A stretch of 64,000 bases of DNA from UMGS973 sp964507795 (GTDB lineage Bacteria > Bacillota > Clostridia > Peptostreptococcales > Anaerovoracaceae): contig CAZDQV010000001.1 in assembly GCA_964507795.1 (NCBI GenBank), positions 4,936 to 68,935 of the forward strand, given 5' to 3'. This document shows, piece by piece, positions 50,418 through 58,674 of the stretch (positions are counted from its first letter, which is position 1; every line of letters starts with the position of its first letter). A program made the position numbers and the translations under genes. Under the pieces are notes generated by a model. It saw nothing but the letters and a program-made list of their open reading frames with translations, was not told the DNA's origin and ran no database searches.

Positions 50418-53400
50418 ATGGAAAAGAAACATATTAGGGACAATTTCATATTAAAAGACATCATAATGATGCTCCTTGTGCTGATTGCGAGTCTGGTAAT
50501 CATTTTTGCGGCTTATCAGGACAGACTCGGAGTTGTATCTCAACAGGGAGTAGAGGAAATGCTCCGGGAATCTGTTGGAGCACAGCGGGTTGCAATGGAA
50601 GAGCGGATTGATGCGGGATTTCAGCAACTGACAGTTGTAGGCAGTGAACTCAAAAAAAATCTGGAAGAACTCTCTGACGCCGAGCTTTCCGAAAGGCTGA
50701 ACGAAATTACAATCGACAGTCTCTTTGATGAACTTGCATTCTGCCAAAGCGATGGCCGACTTGTATATAACGATGGTATTGTTGCAGACTGTTCAGAGCG
50801 TGATTATTTCCAAAAAGCCATCAGCGGTGAAAAAAACATCGAACTTCTTTCAGAAGAGAACCGAAGCAACAGACATATCTTTGTTTTTGCGCAGCCTGTT
50901 TACAAAAACAAAAAAATCATAGGCGTTGTTGTTGCGACCAGAAGCCTTGAAAGCATCACAGCAGATTTGGAAAGACAGGAATTCAGTAAAGGACAGTATG
51001 AATTTCTCTGCTATGAAGACGGAGAAATTATTACACATGTATATGGTGATATGCCAGATATAGACTCGGATGCTGACCTGATAGGAAAAAACATAGACAG
51101 TTTTTTCAGAAATGGTGAAGAAGCTTTGGGCAAAAGCAGCTTCTATACATATGAAGGGGAAGAATATTACGGAATATATACTTCGTCAGGAATCGATGGC
51201 GTATATATTTTCAGTGCTCTTCCGGAAGGCAATATAAGCAAGCTTGCCGGAGTTACCCGGAAATGGAGCATTGTTATAGTTGCCATAGCATTCGTACTGA
51301 CTGTTATCGTGTCATCCATAATGATATGGCACCTCAAAAAGAAAATCATAATTGCACAAAAAAAAGAATCAGACCGTAAAGATAAGCTCGAAAAATATTA
51401 CAGCTTTCAAAACAAGCGGTTTATGGGTCGTCACAGCAGCCTGCTGCGTACTTTTTACTTTAACCTTACGCGTAATATATGCAGCCAGGAAAGTAAAGGC
51501 ATACTGGATACAGGTTCAGAATTTGAAAATGGCATGAGCATCAGCAAGGTATGTGAAATCATATGCAGCCGGATTCATCCGAACGAAAAAGAAAAATTCC
51601 TTAAAATCATGTCAAGAGACAGCCTGACTGATGCACTCAAGGCTGGAATATCTACAGTCAAAGACAATTTTCTCTTTGACTACAGGGGATTTGGATATAT
51701 ATGGATTAACGTCTCGGCTGACCTTGTAATTAACCCTATGACAGATGAACTGGAAGCGGTTTTGTCTGCCTCTGTCATAAACAGCGAAAAAAGAATAGAA
51801 CAGATAGGCAAAAAACTCATAACTGAGAAATTTGACACTGTAGCACTGATAGATGCGGCAACAGGTTATCTGCACACTGTCAAAGATCTTGAAAAATTCG
51901 GGACGGAGTCTGCCGAAGAAATGAAACTATCCCGGGTTGTATATGAAAAAAGTATTTGCGAGAAACTGCAAAATATGCTTTCCGAAAGCTTTTTTAATCA
52001 GATCAAAGAAAAAGTAAGGCTTGAAACAGTTTTAAATGAACTTGAAAATAACAAAGATTACAGCGTAGCGATTCATGTCCTCAATGAAAAACAAAAAGAA
52101 GTACAACATTATCAGATCAGATATTCATACCTTGATGAATACAGAGAAAGCATCATGATTTTCACTGAAGACATTACAGACATACTTGAAAGCAGATTTG
52201 ATATTGAGACAGGGTTGTACAATACAATAGGATTTTACGAGACTGTTGAAAACTGGATAAAAACCAACCCAGATAGAAAATTCCGTGTAATCAGATATCA
52301 CATCGATGGATTTATAAATATAAATGCCACATACGGATACGAAGAAGGCAACCGCCTCATTAGAGATATTGGAGAATATATGCGTACTCACAGCGGCAAA
52401 GACAGTATTGCGGGGCATATCAACTCCGACTATTTCATACAATTCTGCTTTGAAGAATGTATCAGTCCGGAAGAGTATTATGCACAATTCCTCAAACACT
52501 TTGAGGATTATGACCTGCCTTATCCTGTGGCTTTCAAGATAGGAGTATATGATTTGTGTGAACCTAATTGTGATATTCAGATTATGAGTTACAAGGCTCA
52601 TCTTGCCATTCAGGCGATTGAAGGTGATTTTTCGAAAAGCATAGAATATTACCGCAAAGGAATGATGGAAGCTACTCACGAAGAACACCAGATGCTTACA
52701 GAAGTAGGCGATTCAATTAAAAATGAACAGTTTGAAATCTGGTTCCAGCCGCAGATAGATTACAGCAATGGAGACATTATAGGTGCGGAGGCTCTCGTGA
52801 GATGGCGACATCCGAAACTTGGATTCCTGTATCCAGGCGAATTTATACCTATTCTTGAACGAAGCAAACAGATATCAGTGCTGGATGAATACATATGGAA
52901 TAAAGCAGGAGAATATCTGGGCAGATGGAACGACCAGGGCATAGGCATTCCTTTGTCGGTAAATGTATCTCGAATGGATATAAATGATCCGAATTTATAT
53001 GATACTCTGGAGGGTATAGTTAAAAAATATAATATTCCTCCTTGCATGTTCAGACTTGAAATCACAGAAAGTGCATACATGCAGCAGCCTGAAAACCTTG
53101 CAGTTGCAGTAAGAAACCTCAGAAACAAGGGATTTGTCGTTGAGATGGATGACTTCGGAAGCGGATATTCGTCACTTAATGCTCTAAAGGATTTGGAGAT
53201 AGACGTGCTCAAGCTCGACATGAAGCTTGTTTCAGAAATAGGAACAGGCAACCGCAAAAACGAGGACATATTAAAAGCTGTAGTACAAATGGCATTTGCA
53301 CTGAATATGTCTGTTATTGCAGAAGGAGTTGAAACCAAAGTGCAGGCTGATTACCTCAAATCCATCGACTGCACAGATATGCAGGGGTATTTTTTCAGCA

Positions 53401-53456
53401 GACCTATAACAGCAAACCAGATGGAATCCATATTAAAAAACAAAAAACAAAGCTAA
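50418..53456 (+). CDS. Membrane Cache sensor with degenerate GGDEF and active EAL domain
   Basis: The 1012-residue protein has a membrane segment (about 12-35), an extracellular Cache-type sensor (to about 285; SERDYFQKAISGEKNI is typical), a second membrane segment, PAS-like regions, a GGDEF domain whose active site reads INSDYF and is therefore inactive, and an EAL domain. The EAL part keeps GAEALVRW (EAL 791-793), NVSR, EITESA, DDFGSGYSSL and VIAEGVET, so it should hydrolyse cyclic-di-GMP. It opposes the cyclase encoded just upstream in the same operon and links turnover to an outside ligand. ATG follows GGAGAGGAGAT. Confidence 0.9.
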   Translation: MEKKHIRDNFILKDIIMMLLVLIASLVIIFAAYQDRLGVVSQQGVEEMLRESVGAQRVAMEERIDAGFQQLTVVGSELKKNLEELSDAELSERLNEITIDSLFDELAFCQSDGRLVYNDGIVADCSERDYFQKAISGEKNIELLSEENRSNRHIFVFAQPVYKNKKIIGVVVATRSLESITADLERQEFSKGQYEFLCYEDGEIITHVYGDMPDIDSDADLIGKNIDSFFRNGEEALGKSSFYTYEGEEYYGIYTSSGIDGVYIFSALPEGNISKLAGVTRKWSIVIVAIAFVLTVIVSSIMIWHLKKKIIIAQKKESDRKDKLEKYYSFQNKRFMGRHSSLLRTFYFNLTRNICSQESKGILDTGSEFENGMSISKVCEIICSRIHPNEKEKFLKIMSRDSLTDALKAGISTVKDNFLFDYRGFGYIWINVSADLVINPMTDELEAVLSASVINSEKRIEQIGKKLITEKFDTVALIDAATGYLHTVKDLEKFGTESAEEMKLSRVVYEKSICEKLQNMLSESFFNQIKEKVRLETVLNELENNKDYSVAIHVLNEKQKEVQHYQIRYSYLDEYRESIMIFTEDITDILESRFDIETGLYNTIGFYETVENWIKTNPDRKFRVIRYHIDGFININATYGYEEGNRLIRDIGEYMRTHSGKDSIAGHINSDYFIQFCFEECISPEEYYAQFLKHFEDYDLPYPVAFKIGVYDLCEPNCDIQIMSYKAHLAIQAIEGDFSKSIEYYRKGMMEATHEEHQMLTEVGDSIKNEQFEIWFQPQIDYSNGDIIGAEALVRWRHPKLGFLYPGEFIPILERSKQISVLDEYIWNKAGEYLGRWNDQGIGIPLSVNVSRMDINDPNLYDTLEGIVKKYNIPPCMFRLEITESAYMQQPENLAVAVRNLRNKGFVVEMDDFGSGYSSLNALKDLEIDVLKLDMKLVSEIGTGNRKNEDILKAVVQMAFALNMSVIAEGVETKVQADYLKSIDCTDMQGYFFSRPITANQMESILKNKKQS

Positions 53457-53470
53457 TAAACATAAGCATA

Positions 53471-53518
53471 AACACAGAAGAGCATGCAATACAGGATTTG
53501 CATCTTTTCTGTGTTTTT
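53471..53518 (+). terminator. Terminator of the cyclic-di-GMP operon
   Basis: AACACAGAA (53471-53479) pairs with TTCTGTGTT (53507-53515), with GCATGCAA/TTTGCAT inside, followed by TTTTGTTG. Confidence 0.8.
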
Positions 53519-53519
53519 G

Positions 53520-53549
53520 TTGACAAATGAGGCAAAAGTGTGGTAAAAT
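53520..53549 (+). promoter_or_regulatory. Promoter of the FN3-NlpC/P60 gene
   Basis: TTGACA (53520-53525), 18 bases, TAAAAT (53544-53549), with GTGTGGTAAAAT identical to that of the adhesin promoter. Confidence 0.7.
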
Positions 53550-53591
53550 CTTGTCAAAAGTTATTCTAACAAGATACGAGAGATTTTATTT

Positions 53592-54614
53592 ATGAAAAAA
53601 TTGTTAAGTATAATTACATCATTTGCTTTGATGTTTTCATTACCTGCGGCAGCATATGCAGATGTGCAGACCAAAGCTTCAACAGACAGCATTACACTCA
53701 GCTGGGAACAGGATGAGAAAGCTACAGGTTACTATGTGTATTCGAGTGACAAAAAATCCGATTACTACTCACTTGAAGACGTAGTCGTAGGCAGTGACAA
53801 TACACAATATGTTTTTACAGGGCTGGACAGAGACAAAACATACTGGTACAAGGTAAGAGCATACTATATCACAGACAATGATTTTATATTCGGAGAGTAT
53901 TCAGATCCTGTTAATGAGCGTGTTAAGCTTGAAGCTCCTCAGGATGTTGGTGCAAAGGCTGTATCTGACAGCGCTATCAGAATTTCATGGGACAGGGTTG
54001 CAGATGCGGATGGATACAAAATATACAGATATAATTCTTCAAAAGAGAAATATACATGCATCAAGACAGTCGATGCAGATACGACTTCATACAAAAACAC
54101 AGGACTTTTTGCTGAAACCAAAAAATCATACAAAGTTGCAGCATATACCAAAGACGGAAGCAGAGTATATGTCGGTTACAAATCAGACAAAGCTTCTGCA
54201 ACAACCGACAAAGCGGAAGGTGTGGATGCTCTTATGGACAAGGCCAGGTCAAAACTTGGATGTGCCTATGTTTCGGGAGCTGCAGGCCCAAGCAGCTTTG
54301 ACTGCTCAGGATACGTACACTGGGTATTCAAAACATCCGGAGTATCGTCAGTGAAATTCTCAAGATCATCAGCACAGGGAATTTACAGCAGCATCAAAAA
54401 ATATGACATAGGCAGTACTTCACTGTCAAAAGCACGCAAAGGTGATATATTGTTCTTTGGAAGCGGCAAATCTAACATATGGCACACATCCATATACTAC
54501 GGGAACAGTAAGCATATCCATGCTTTTTCAACATGGGGCAGAGTTGCAATCAATCCGGTGAGTATGTCTACAACCAACAAAAAACTTGTGGCGATTGTAA
54601 GGCTGCCGATGTAA
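53592..54614 (+). CDS. Secreted FN3-NlpC/P60 cell-wall peptidase
   Basis: The 340-residue protein has a signal peptide (MKKLLSIITSFALMFSLPAA, cleavage near AYA), two fibronectin type III-like modules (residues about 28-115 and 118-205) and a C-terminal NlpC/P60 domain. The catalytic cysteine is C238 in SSFDCSGYVHWVF, with a histidine in WHTSIYYG and a further one in HIHAFSTWG. It likely cuts peptidoglycan stem peptides outside the cell. The ribosome site (ACGAGAGA) is modest. Single-gene unit with promoter and terminator. Confidence 0.9.
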   Translation: MKKLLSIITSFALMFSLPAAAYADVQTKASTDSITLSWEQDEKATGYYVYSSDKKSDYYSLEDVVVGSDNTQYVFTGLDRDKTYWYKVRAYYITDNDFIFGEYSDPVNERVKLEAPQDVGAKAVSDSAIRISWDRVADADGYKIYRYNSSKEKYTCIKTVDADTTSYKNTGLFAETKKSYKVAAYTKDGSRVYVGYKSDKASATTDKAEGVDALMDKARSKLGCAYVSGAAGPSSFDCSGYVHWVFKTSGVSSVKFSRSSAQGIYSSIKKYDIGSTSLSKARKGDILFFGSGKSNIWHTSIYYGNSKHIHAFSTWGRVAINPVSMSTTNKKLVAIVRLPM

Positions 54615-54676
54615 TAGTGAGTTGACTGTAAAGGCAAATGAAAGAATGCGTAAGATATAAATAACGTGCATAAGGT

Positions 54677-54698
54677 AGGCGGCCGGTGGCCGCCTTTT
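54677..54698. terminator. Terminator between convergent genes
   Basis: AGGCGGCC (54677-54684) pairs perfectly with GGCCGCCT (54688-54695) around GGT, followed by TTTGT. It faces the end of the NarL-type regulator gene on the other strand. Confidence 0.85.
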
Positions 54699-54720
54699 GT
54701 AGTTGATTTGAATTATAATT

Positions 54721-55359
54721 TTACTCCGGTTTGTCAGGCTCATCAAGGTCAGCAATCATCTTGACTTCGCTGACGGCGAGGGCGAGCTGGAGCTTGTTAT
54801 TCAGACCTGTTTTCTGGAGCATATTTGTCACATGAAATTTGACGGTGGACATTTCTATCCCCATCTCTTTTGCAATGCGGGTGTAGGACATACCACGCAG
54901 AATATAGCGGAGGACTTTCAGCTCTGTCCTTGTAAATTCAGTGCTTTTTGCGTTGCCGATTTCTACAGGTGGCGGTGCGTCAGGAAAAACGTGTTCGCCG
55001 GCCATCGTCTGTTGAACGACTTCCATCAGGCGTGTTTGGGATGAATCCTTATACCAGAGGCTGTCTGCTCCGGCAGACTTGGCACCCTCAAGGACAGCAC
55101 CATCAATCAGAGATGTTACGACAATAATCCTGATATCCGGATTCAGCGATTTAATATCGCGGACTGCAGTAAGGCCGTTTTCTCTATGCTGTGTCTGCAC
55201 ATCCATCAAAACAAGGTCAACAGTACTTGCACGGCAAATCTCCACCGCTTGCTTGGCGCCGGGGATGGATGCGACAATCCGGTGTCCATCTTTCCTGGGG
55301 AAATAGCTTTCCAGCAAACTGCGAATCATAGGCTGATCCTCAACTATCATAACTTTCAT
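54721..55359 (-). CDS. NarL/LuxR-family response regulator
   Basis: The 212-residue protein has a receiver (VMIVEDQPMIR, LVLMDVQTQHREN with D53, WYKDSS with the lysine) and a C-terminal LuxR-type helix-turn-helix (FTRTELKVLRYILRGMSYTR, MSTVKFHVTNMLQKTGL). It overlaps the kinase gene by four bases. With the kinase and the 7TM protein it forms one leftward operon. The divergent SPFH operon, whose promoter has a -10 but no -35, is its obvious candidate target. Confidence 0.92.
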   Translation of the reverse strand: MKVMIVEDQPMIRSLLESYFPRKDGHRIVASIPGAKQAVEICRASTVDLVLMDVQTQHRENGLTAVRDIKSLNPDIRIIVVTSLIDGAVLEGAKSAGADSLWYKDSSQTRLMEVVQQTMAGEHVFPDAPPPVEIGNAKSTEFTRTELKVLRYILRGMSYTRIAKEMGIEMSTVKFHVTNMLQKTGLNNKLQLALAVSEVKMIADLDEPDKPE

Positions 55360-56339
55360 TGTTTGATTTCCTCCTCTCTGGGCAGATTGAGAATAAGTTT
55401 GAAATCAGGCAGACTCTCAATCTTCATACTGCCGCCCGATTCTTCTACATGATGGCGAAGCATGGATAGGCCGCCGCCTTCCAGAATTTCTTTGACAGGC
55501 GGCGCACCGTTGTTGGTTAGAACGATTTCTTCGAATCCCGGCCTCCTATTAAAGGACATATACAGCTTTGTGCCGTCGGCATGCCGTACGCAGTTTGTAC
55601 TGCACTCGATAATTGCAAGAGCAATCAGTGTCCGATTTTGAGGCAGTATTGGCAGAACCGGGATGTTTTCACATACAGTCTCCGGATTTCTATTTAACAG
55701 TACATTGACACCCATTTCGCGAGACTTGCTGATAGCTGCATCCAGAGGGTTTGTTTCTTCGCGCATCTGATTGGAACGATAGAGCACAGATATAGCCTGC
55801 TCCCAGATTTGAGCACTTGCCTGAATGTCTGCAATCTCCGGCTGCCTGAGGAGTGTGCGGCGTGCGGTAAGAATGCTGTGCCCGATATCGTCATGCACGC
55901 GAAGCTTCATTTCAAGAGTCTCTTCTTCTCTGATAATTTCAGGCATCTGCTCAAAAAGCTTCCTGAGCTGCTCGTTGACTTCTGCTAATTTTGCATTCTC
56001 TTCTTTTAGCTCTGCCTGCCTGCGTAATAGCTCCGTAACGTCAGTGGCAGTAATCTGGGTATACTCGGTACCCGCCTTCGTGAATATGTCTTCCCGTGCA
56101 AATCTGAGGGATTTGTTGTCAGGAAAACGATAGATTCCAAGTCGTAGGCTGAGGCAGGTGACATCCTCCGGCGGGTCTTTCAATGCAGATTCCATCTCTG
56201 TAAGCGTCTGTACGCCGTCGCTGCGCAGATGGTCCATCACCGCAAGCATCTTGTGATTTACGAGTCTGAGCACTCCGTTTGCATCAAAGAAGCAGACGGC
56301 AATCGGTAGGCTGTCAAAACTTTCTTTAATTCTATCCAT
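55356..56339 (-). CDS. Soluble PAS histidine kinase (NarX/DesK-like)
   Basis: The 327-residue protein has no membrane segments. A PAS-like domain (SFDSLPIAVCFFDANGVLRL) is followed by a coiled coil, a HisKA_3-like box MKLRVHDDIGHSIL (H149) and an ATPase domain with IALAIIECSTNCVRHADGTK and EGGGLSMLRHHVEESGG. Cytosolic location suggests that it is controlled by the membrane protein encoded five bases upstream. It should phosphorylate the overlapping NarL-type regulator. The ATPase N-box is somewhat divergent but the asparagine is kept. Confidence 0.85.
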   Translation of the reverse strand: MDRIKESFDSLPIAVCFFDANGVLRLVNHKMLAVMDHLRSDGVQTLTEMESALKDPPEDVTCLSLRLGIYRFPDNKSLRFAREDIFTKAGTEYTQITATDVTELLRRQAELKEENAKLAEVNEQLRKLFEQMPEIIREEETLEMKLRVHDDIGHSILTARRTLLRQPEIADIQASAQIWEQAISVLYRSNQMREETNPLDAAISKSREMGVNVLLNRNPETVCENIPVLPILPQNRTLIALAIIECSTNCVRHADGTKLYMSFNRRPGFEEIVLTNNGAPPVKEILEGGGLSMLRHHVEESGGSMKIESLPDFKLILNLPREEEIKQ

Positions 56340-56344
56340 CTGCG

Positions 56345-58078
56345 TTACCTCCTGCTTTTAGTGGATGCTTTTTCCTTGTGAATTTTATACGTGATGTATT
56401 GCAGGCCGTCTTCGTCCTGTGACCATTCTGCAGCAGGAAACTGAGCTTTTATTGCGGCTACCTTTGCCATAATCCAATCCAAAGAGCCTGGTGTGTTAGG
56501 GGATATGACAGCCGTTTCATACTCGCCTGTTTGGAAACAAATATTAACCTCAATGTGATTTTTAATATCACCACCAATCTCAATGGATATCAAAATAGAC
56601 TCTAAGGTCTCAAGCTCCGCCTCCACGACAGCTTCAAACAGATCATAAACCAGCGTTGCCTGCGATGCGGCAAGCGGCATGTCGCCTGTCACAAGCGCTT
56701 TGCATTCCACGCCATACAGATTCAGATTCTCCATTGACTCATTGAGACAAAGTCTGAGCTCCTGCGTGGAAATCACGCCATGTTGCGTGCCAACGAAAAT
56801 CAGATTGTTTCTCCGCTTTATATATGTACCGATGACGATTACCTGTCCTAGAAGTTTTTTTGCTCTTTCCAGGTTATTTGTCTCCCGGATTTCTGTCAGC
56901 ATGTCTTTTAGCATTGCAATCTGGCGAACAGTCTGGCTTTCCACCAAATCATACAGACGATTTTCCTCGGACAGCCTGAGGAGTTTCTCACGCTGTGCAT
57001 TATTTGCCGCGAGAATATTACCAGTGCCACGGAGTTCATCTTGCGTATACTCCAACTCCTCTTTTAATCTGTTCAGCTCTGAAATATCCTCCTCCCAGAA
57101 TACCCAGCCATCGCTCAAATGATGCCGCTTCAGAAGTATATCATTATCTAAATTGACAGTGTCCGCATCCATGTTTTGCAGCAAGTCTTTTGACAGAACA
57201 TCCTGCATTGCGGCAGAAGACTGTTTCAGAACAAAATCCGTATCGGTGATTTGAATCGGCAGGCTTGCCGCCTCAAAAAGCTCGACATATCCCATATTTG
57301 ATTGAATGAGCCCGCACTGGATGCAGCCTTCAAACATGGCAGCAATCAGCAGGCAATGTGTGACGGTCATATCGCCTGCAAGCATCAGAACCCAGTGGAC
57401 TTTGCAGATATATAACACTGTATATATGAAAGACAGAGCAAGGGGTGCAAGCAACAGAATGCGCACATGCCTGCTTCTGGGGATTCGGCATTTAATAAGC
57501 ATCAGCGCAAAAGACCCCAGTGCACACAGGAATATCCACACAAGGATGATGTAATACCCGAGCTCGTGGTGATAGTCGATGGGCGATCTGACACTATTAG
57601 TAAAAGAGAAGACCATATGATGAAGGTCATTTGTCAGTACGAGCATAACCAGTATCGCAGACACCACATATATAAGCCTCGCCCAATGCAGCGGCTGGTA
57701 GTTTTCTGATTTGCCAAGCGGCATACTTACAAACAATGCAGCGACAGGGATGAAGAGCATCGGAATGTAATACAGATACCAGAGCCAGCACTTCATGTCC
57801 ATGTCGTCAATGGAATAACTGATTGTTTTGAGTATCAGCCAAAGTACCATCAACCCTGCAATTGCCAGGAGATATCGCCGGATTTGAGTTTGAATGATGC
57901 GCTTTTGTGCGGAAAATCCCCATGCAAGCAGCAGAAAAATATGAATCGCCTCGCGGACATGTCCGAAACCTGATGGAAGTAACCCGTTCATGGTGAGATA
58001 CCTGATACTCATTGCGGTTACGATGAGAATCAGTGCAATTAATGCCGATATTAATTTATTTCGTGTCGATTTACTCAT
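56345..58078 (-). CDS. Membrane sensor with 7TM-type N-terminus and degenerate kinase-like C-terminus
   Basis: The 577-residue protein has seven or eight hydrophobic segments up to about residue 245, like the 7TM regions found on some histidine kinases. A short PAS-like part (LPIQITDTDFVLKQSSAAM), a long coiled coil and a C-terminal region without a recognisable histidine box or GxGxG follow. It is probably a sensor that activates the soluble kinase of the next gene. The ATG at 58078 has no clear ribosome site, and the promoter places the transcript start on it. It heads the leftward operon and is divergent from the SPFH module. Confidence 0.75.
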   Translation of the reverse strand: MSKSTRNKLISALIALILIVTAMSIRYLTMNGLLPSGFGHVREAIHIFLLLAWGFSAQKRIIQTQIRRYLLAIAGLMVLWLILKTISYSIDDMDMKCWLWYLYYIPMLFIPVAALFVSMPLGKSENYQPLHWARLIYVVSAILVMLVLTNDLHHMVFSFTNSVRSPIDYHHELGYYIILVWIFLCALGSFALMLIKCRIPRSRHVRILLLAPLALSFIYTVLYICKVHWVLMLAGDMTVTHCLLIAAMFEGCIQCGLIQSNMGYVELFEAASLPIQITDTDFVLKQSSAAMQDVLSKDLLQNMDADTVNLDNDILLKRHHLSDGWVFWEEDISELNRLKEELEYTQDELRGTGNILAANNAQREKLLRLSEENRLYDLVESQTVRQIAMLKDMLTEIRETNNLERAKKLLGQVIVIGTYIKRRNNLIFVGTQHGVISTQELRLCLNESMENLNLYGVECKALVTGDMPLAASQATLVYDLFEAVVEAELETLESILISIEIGGDIKNHIEVNICFQTGEYETAVISPNTPGSLDWIMAKVAAIKAQFPAAEWSQDEDGLQYITYKIHKEKASTKSRR

Positions 58079-58084
58079 AATCCC

Positions 58085-58113
58085 ATCATACCATGCTATG
58101 AGTCAAATCACAA
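58085..58113 (-). promoter_or_regulatory. Promoter of the 7TM-kinase-regulator operon
   Basis: On the minus strand TTGTGA (58113-58108), 17 bases, TATGAT (58090-58085). The expected start site is at or next to the ATG at 58078, so the message may be leaderless. Confidence 0.55.
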
Positions 58114-58165
58114 TCTTGAGAAATCCGGCTTGAGAAAAAATTTTGACAAAACGATAAAAACCTAT

Positions 58166-58205
58166 CCAATTGGTGGGGGCGCCAAACCCGGATTCGGGAT
58201 ATAAT
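58166..58205 (+). promoter_or_regulatory. Promoter of the SPFH operon: -10 without -35, with palindromes
   Basis: TATAAT at 58200-58205 has GGGCGC at the -35 position, far from consensus, so activation is expected. CCAATTGG (58166-58173), GGCGCC (58178-58183) and CCCG-GATT-CGGG (58187-58198) are short palindromes in the upstream region that could bind the divergent NarL-type regulator. Confidence 0.5.
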
Positions 58206-58238
58206 GTGTGCAAACAGGAAAGGTGGTGGCAAAGCATA

Positions 58239-58628
58239 ATGCGTAGAATTGTATTGGATATGCAGGGCGGTATATTTGCAGAAGCAATCAAAAATGCACT
58301 TGGCAACAGCAATTTTGATTTTGTGATATTCACCTCTACAAAGCCAGAAGAAACAGTTTCCATGTGCCGTACCTGCCACGCCAATGTGTTGGTGATGGAG
58401 GTTGCTCGAAAAGGAATTTGGAACCTGCGCGAGAGGCAAAAAATTCTGAGCGAATTGCGGAGTAATGAAACAGTGCGGGATTGTAAAACCCTTTTGCTGG
58501 TAGATGAAATGGCAGATGAAATGCTTGCTGCTGATGTGCGTCAGGCGGTAAAGGATGAGGTGGCGGACAATTTCATTTATGCGTCAGTCTCGCCGACATA
58601 TCTCGCAGGTGTAATCGACGCTCTTTAA
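58239..58628 (+). CDS. Degenerate receiver-like protein
   Basis: The 129-residue protein has the alternating strand-helix pattern of a response-regulator receiver: IVLDMQGG at strand 1, VLVMEVARKG where the phosphorylated aspartate would be (glutamate instead), and TLLLVDEMADE at strand 4. The conserved lysine is absent. A permanent glutamate can mimic phosphorylation. ATG 58239 follows GGAAAGGTGGTGG; the longer frame from 58170 lacks a ribosome site. It is the first gene of the SPFH operon and lies divergent from the sensor cascade. I do not recognise a named family, so the receiver call is by fold pattern. Confidence 0.6.
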   Translation: MRRIVLDMQGGIFAEAIKNALGNSNFDFVIFTSTKPEETVSMCRTCHANVLVMEVARKGIWNLRERQKILSELRSNETVRDCKTLLLVDEMADEMLAADVRQAVKDEVADNFIYASVSPTYLAGVIDAL

Positions 58629-58674
58629 GAGGGTTGTTGATTTCGAAAAGTAAAACAATGAAAAGGAGAAGCTT

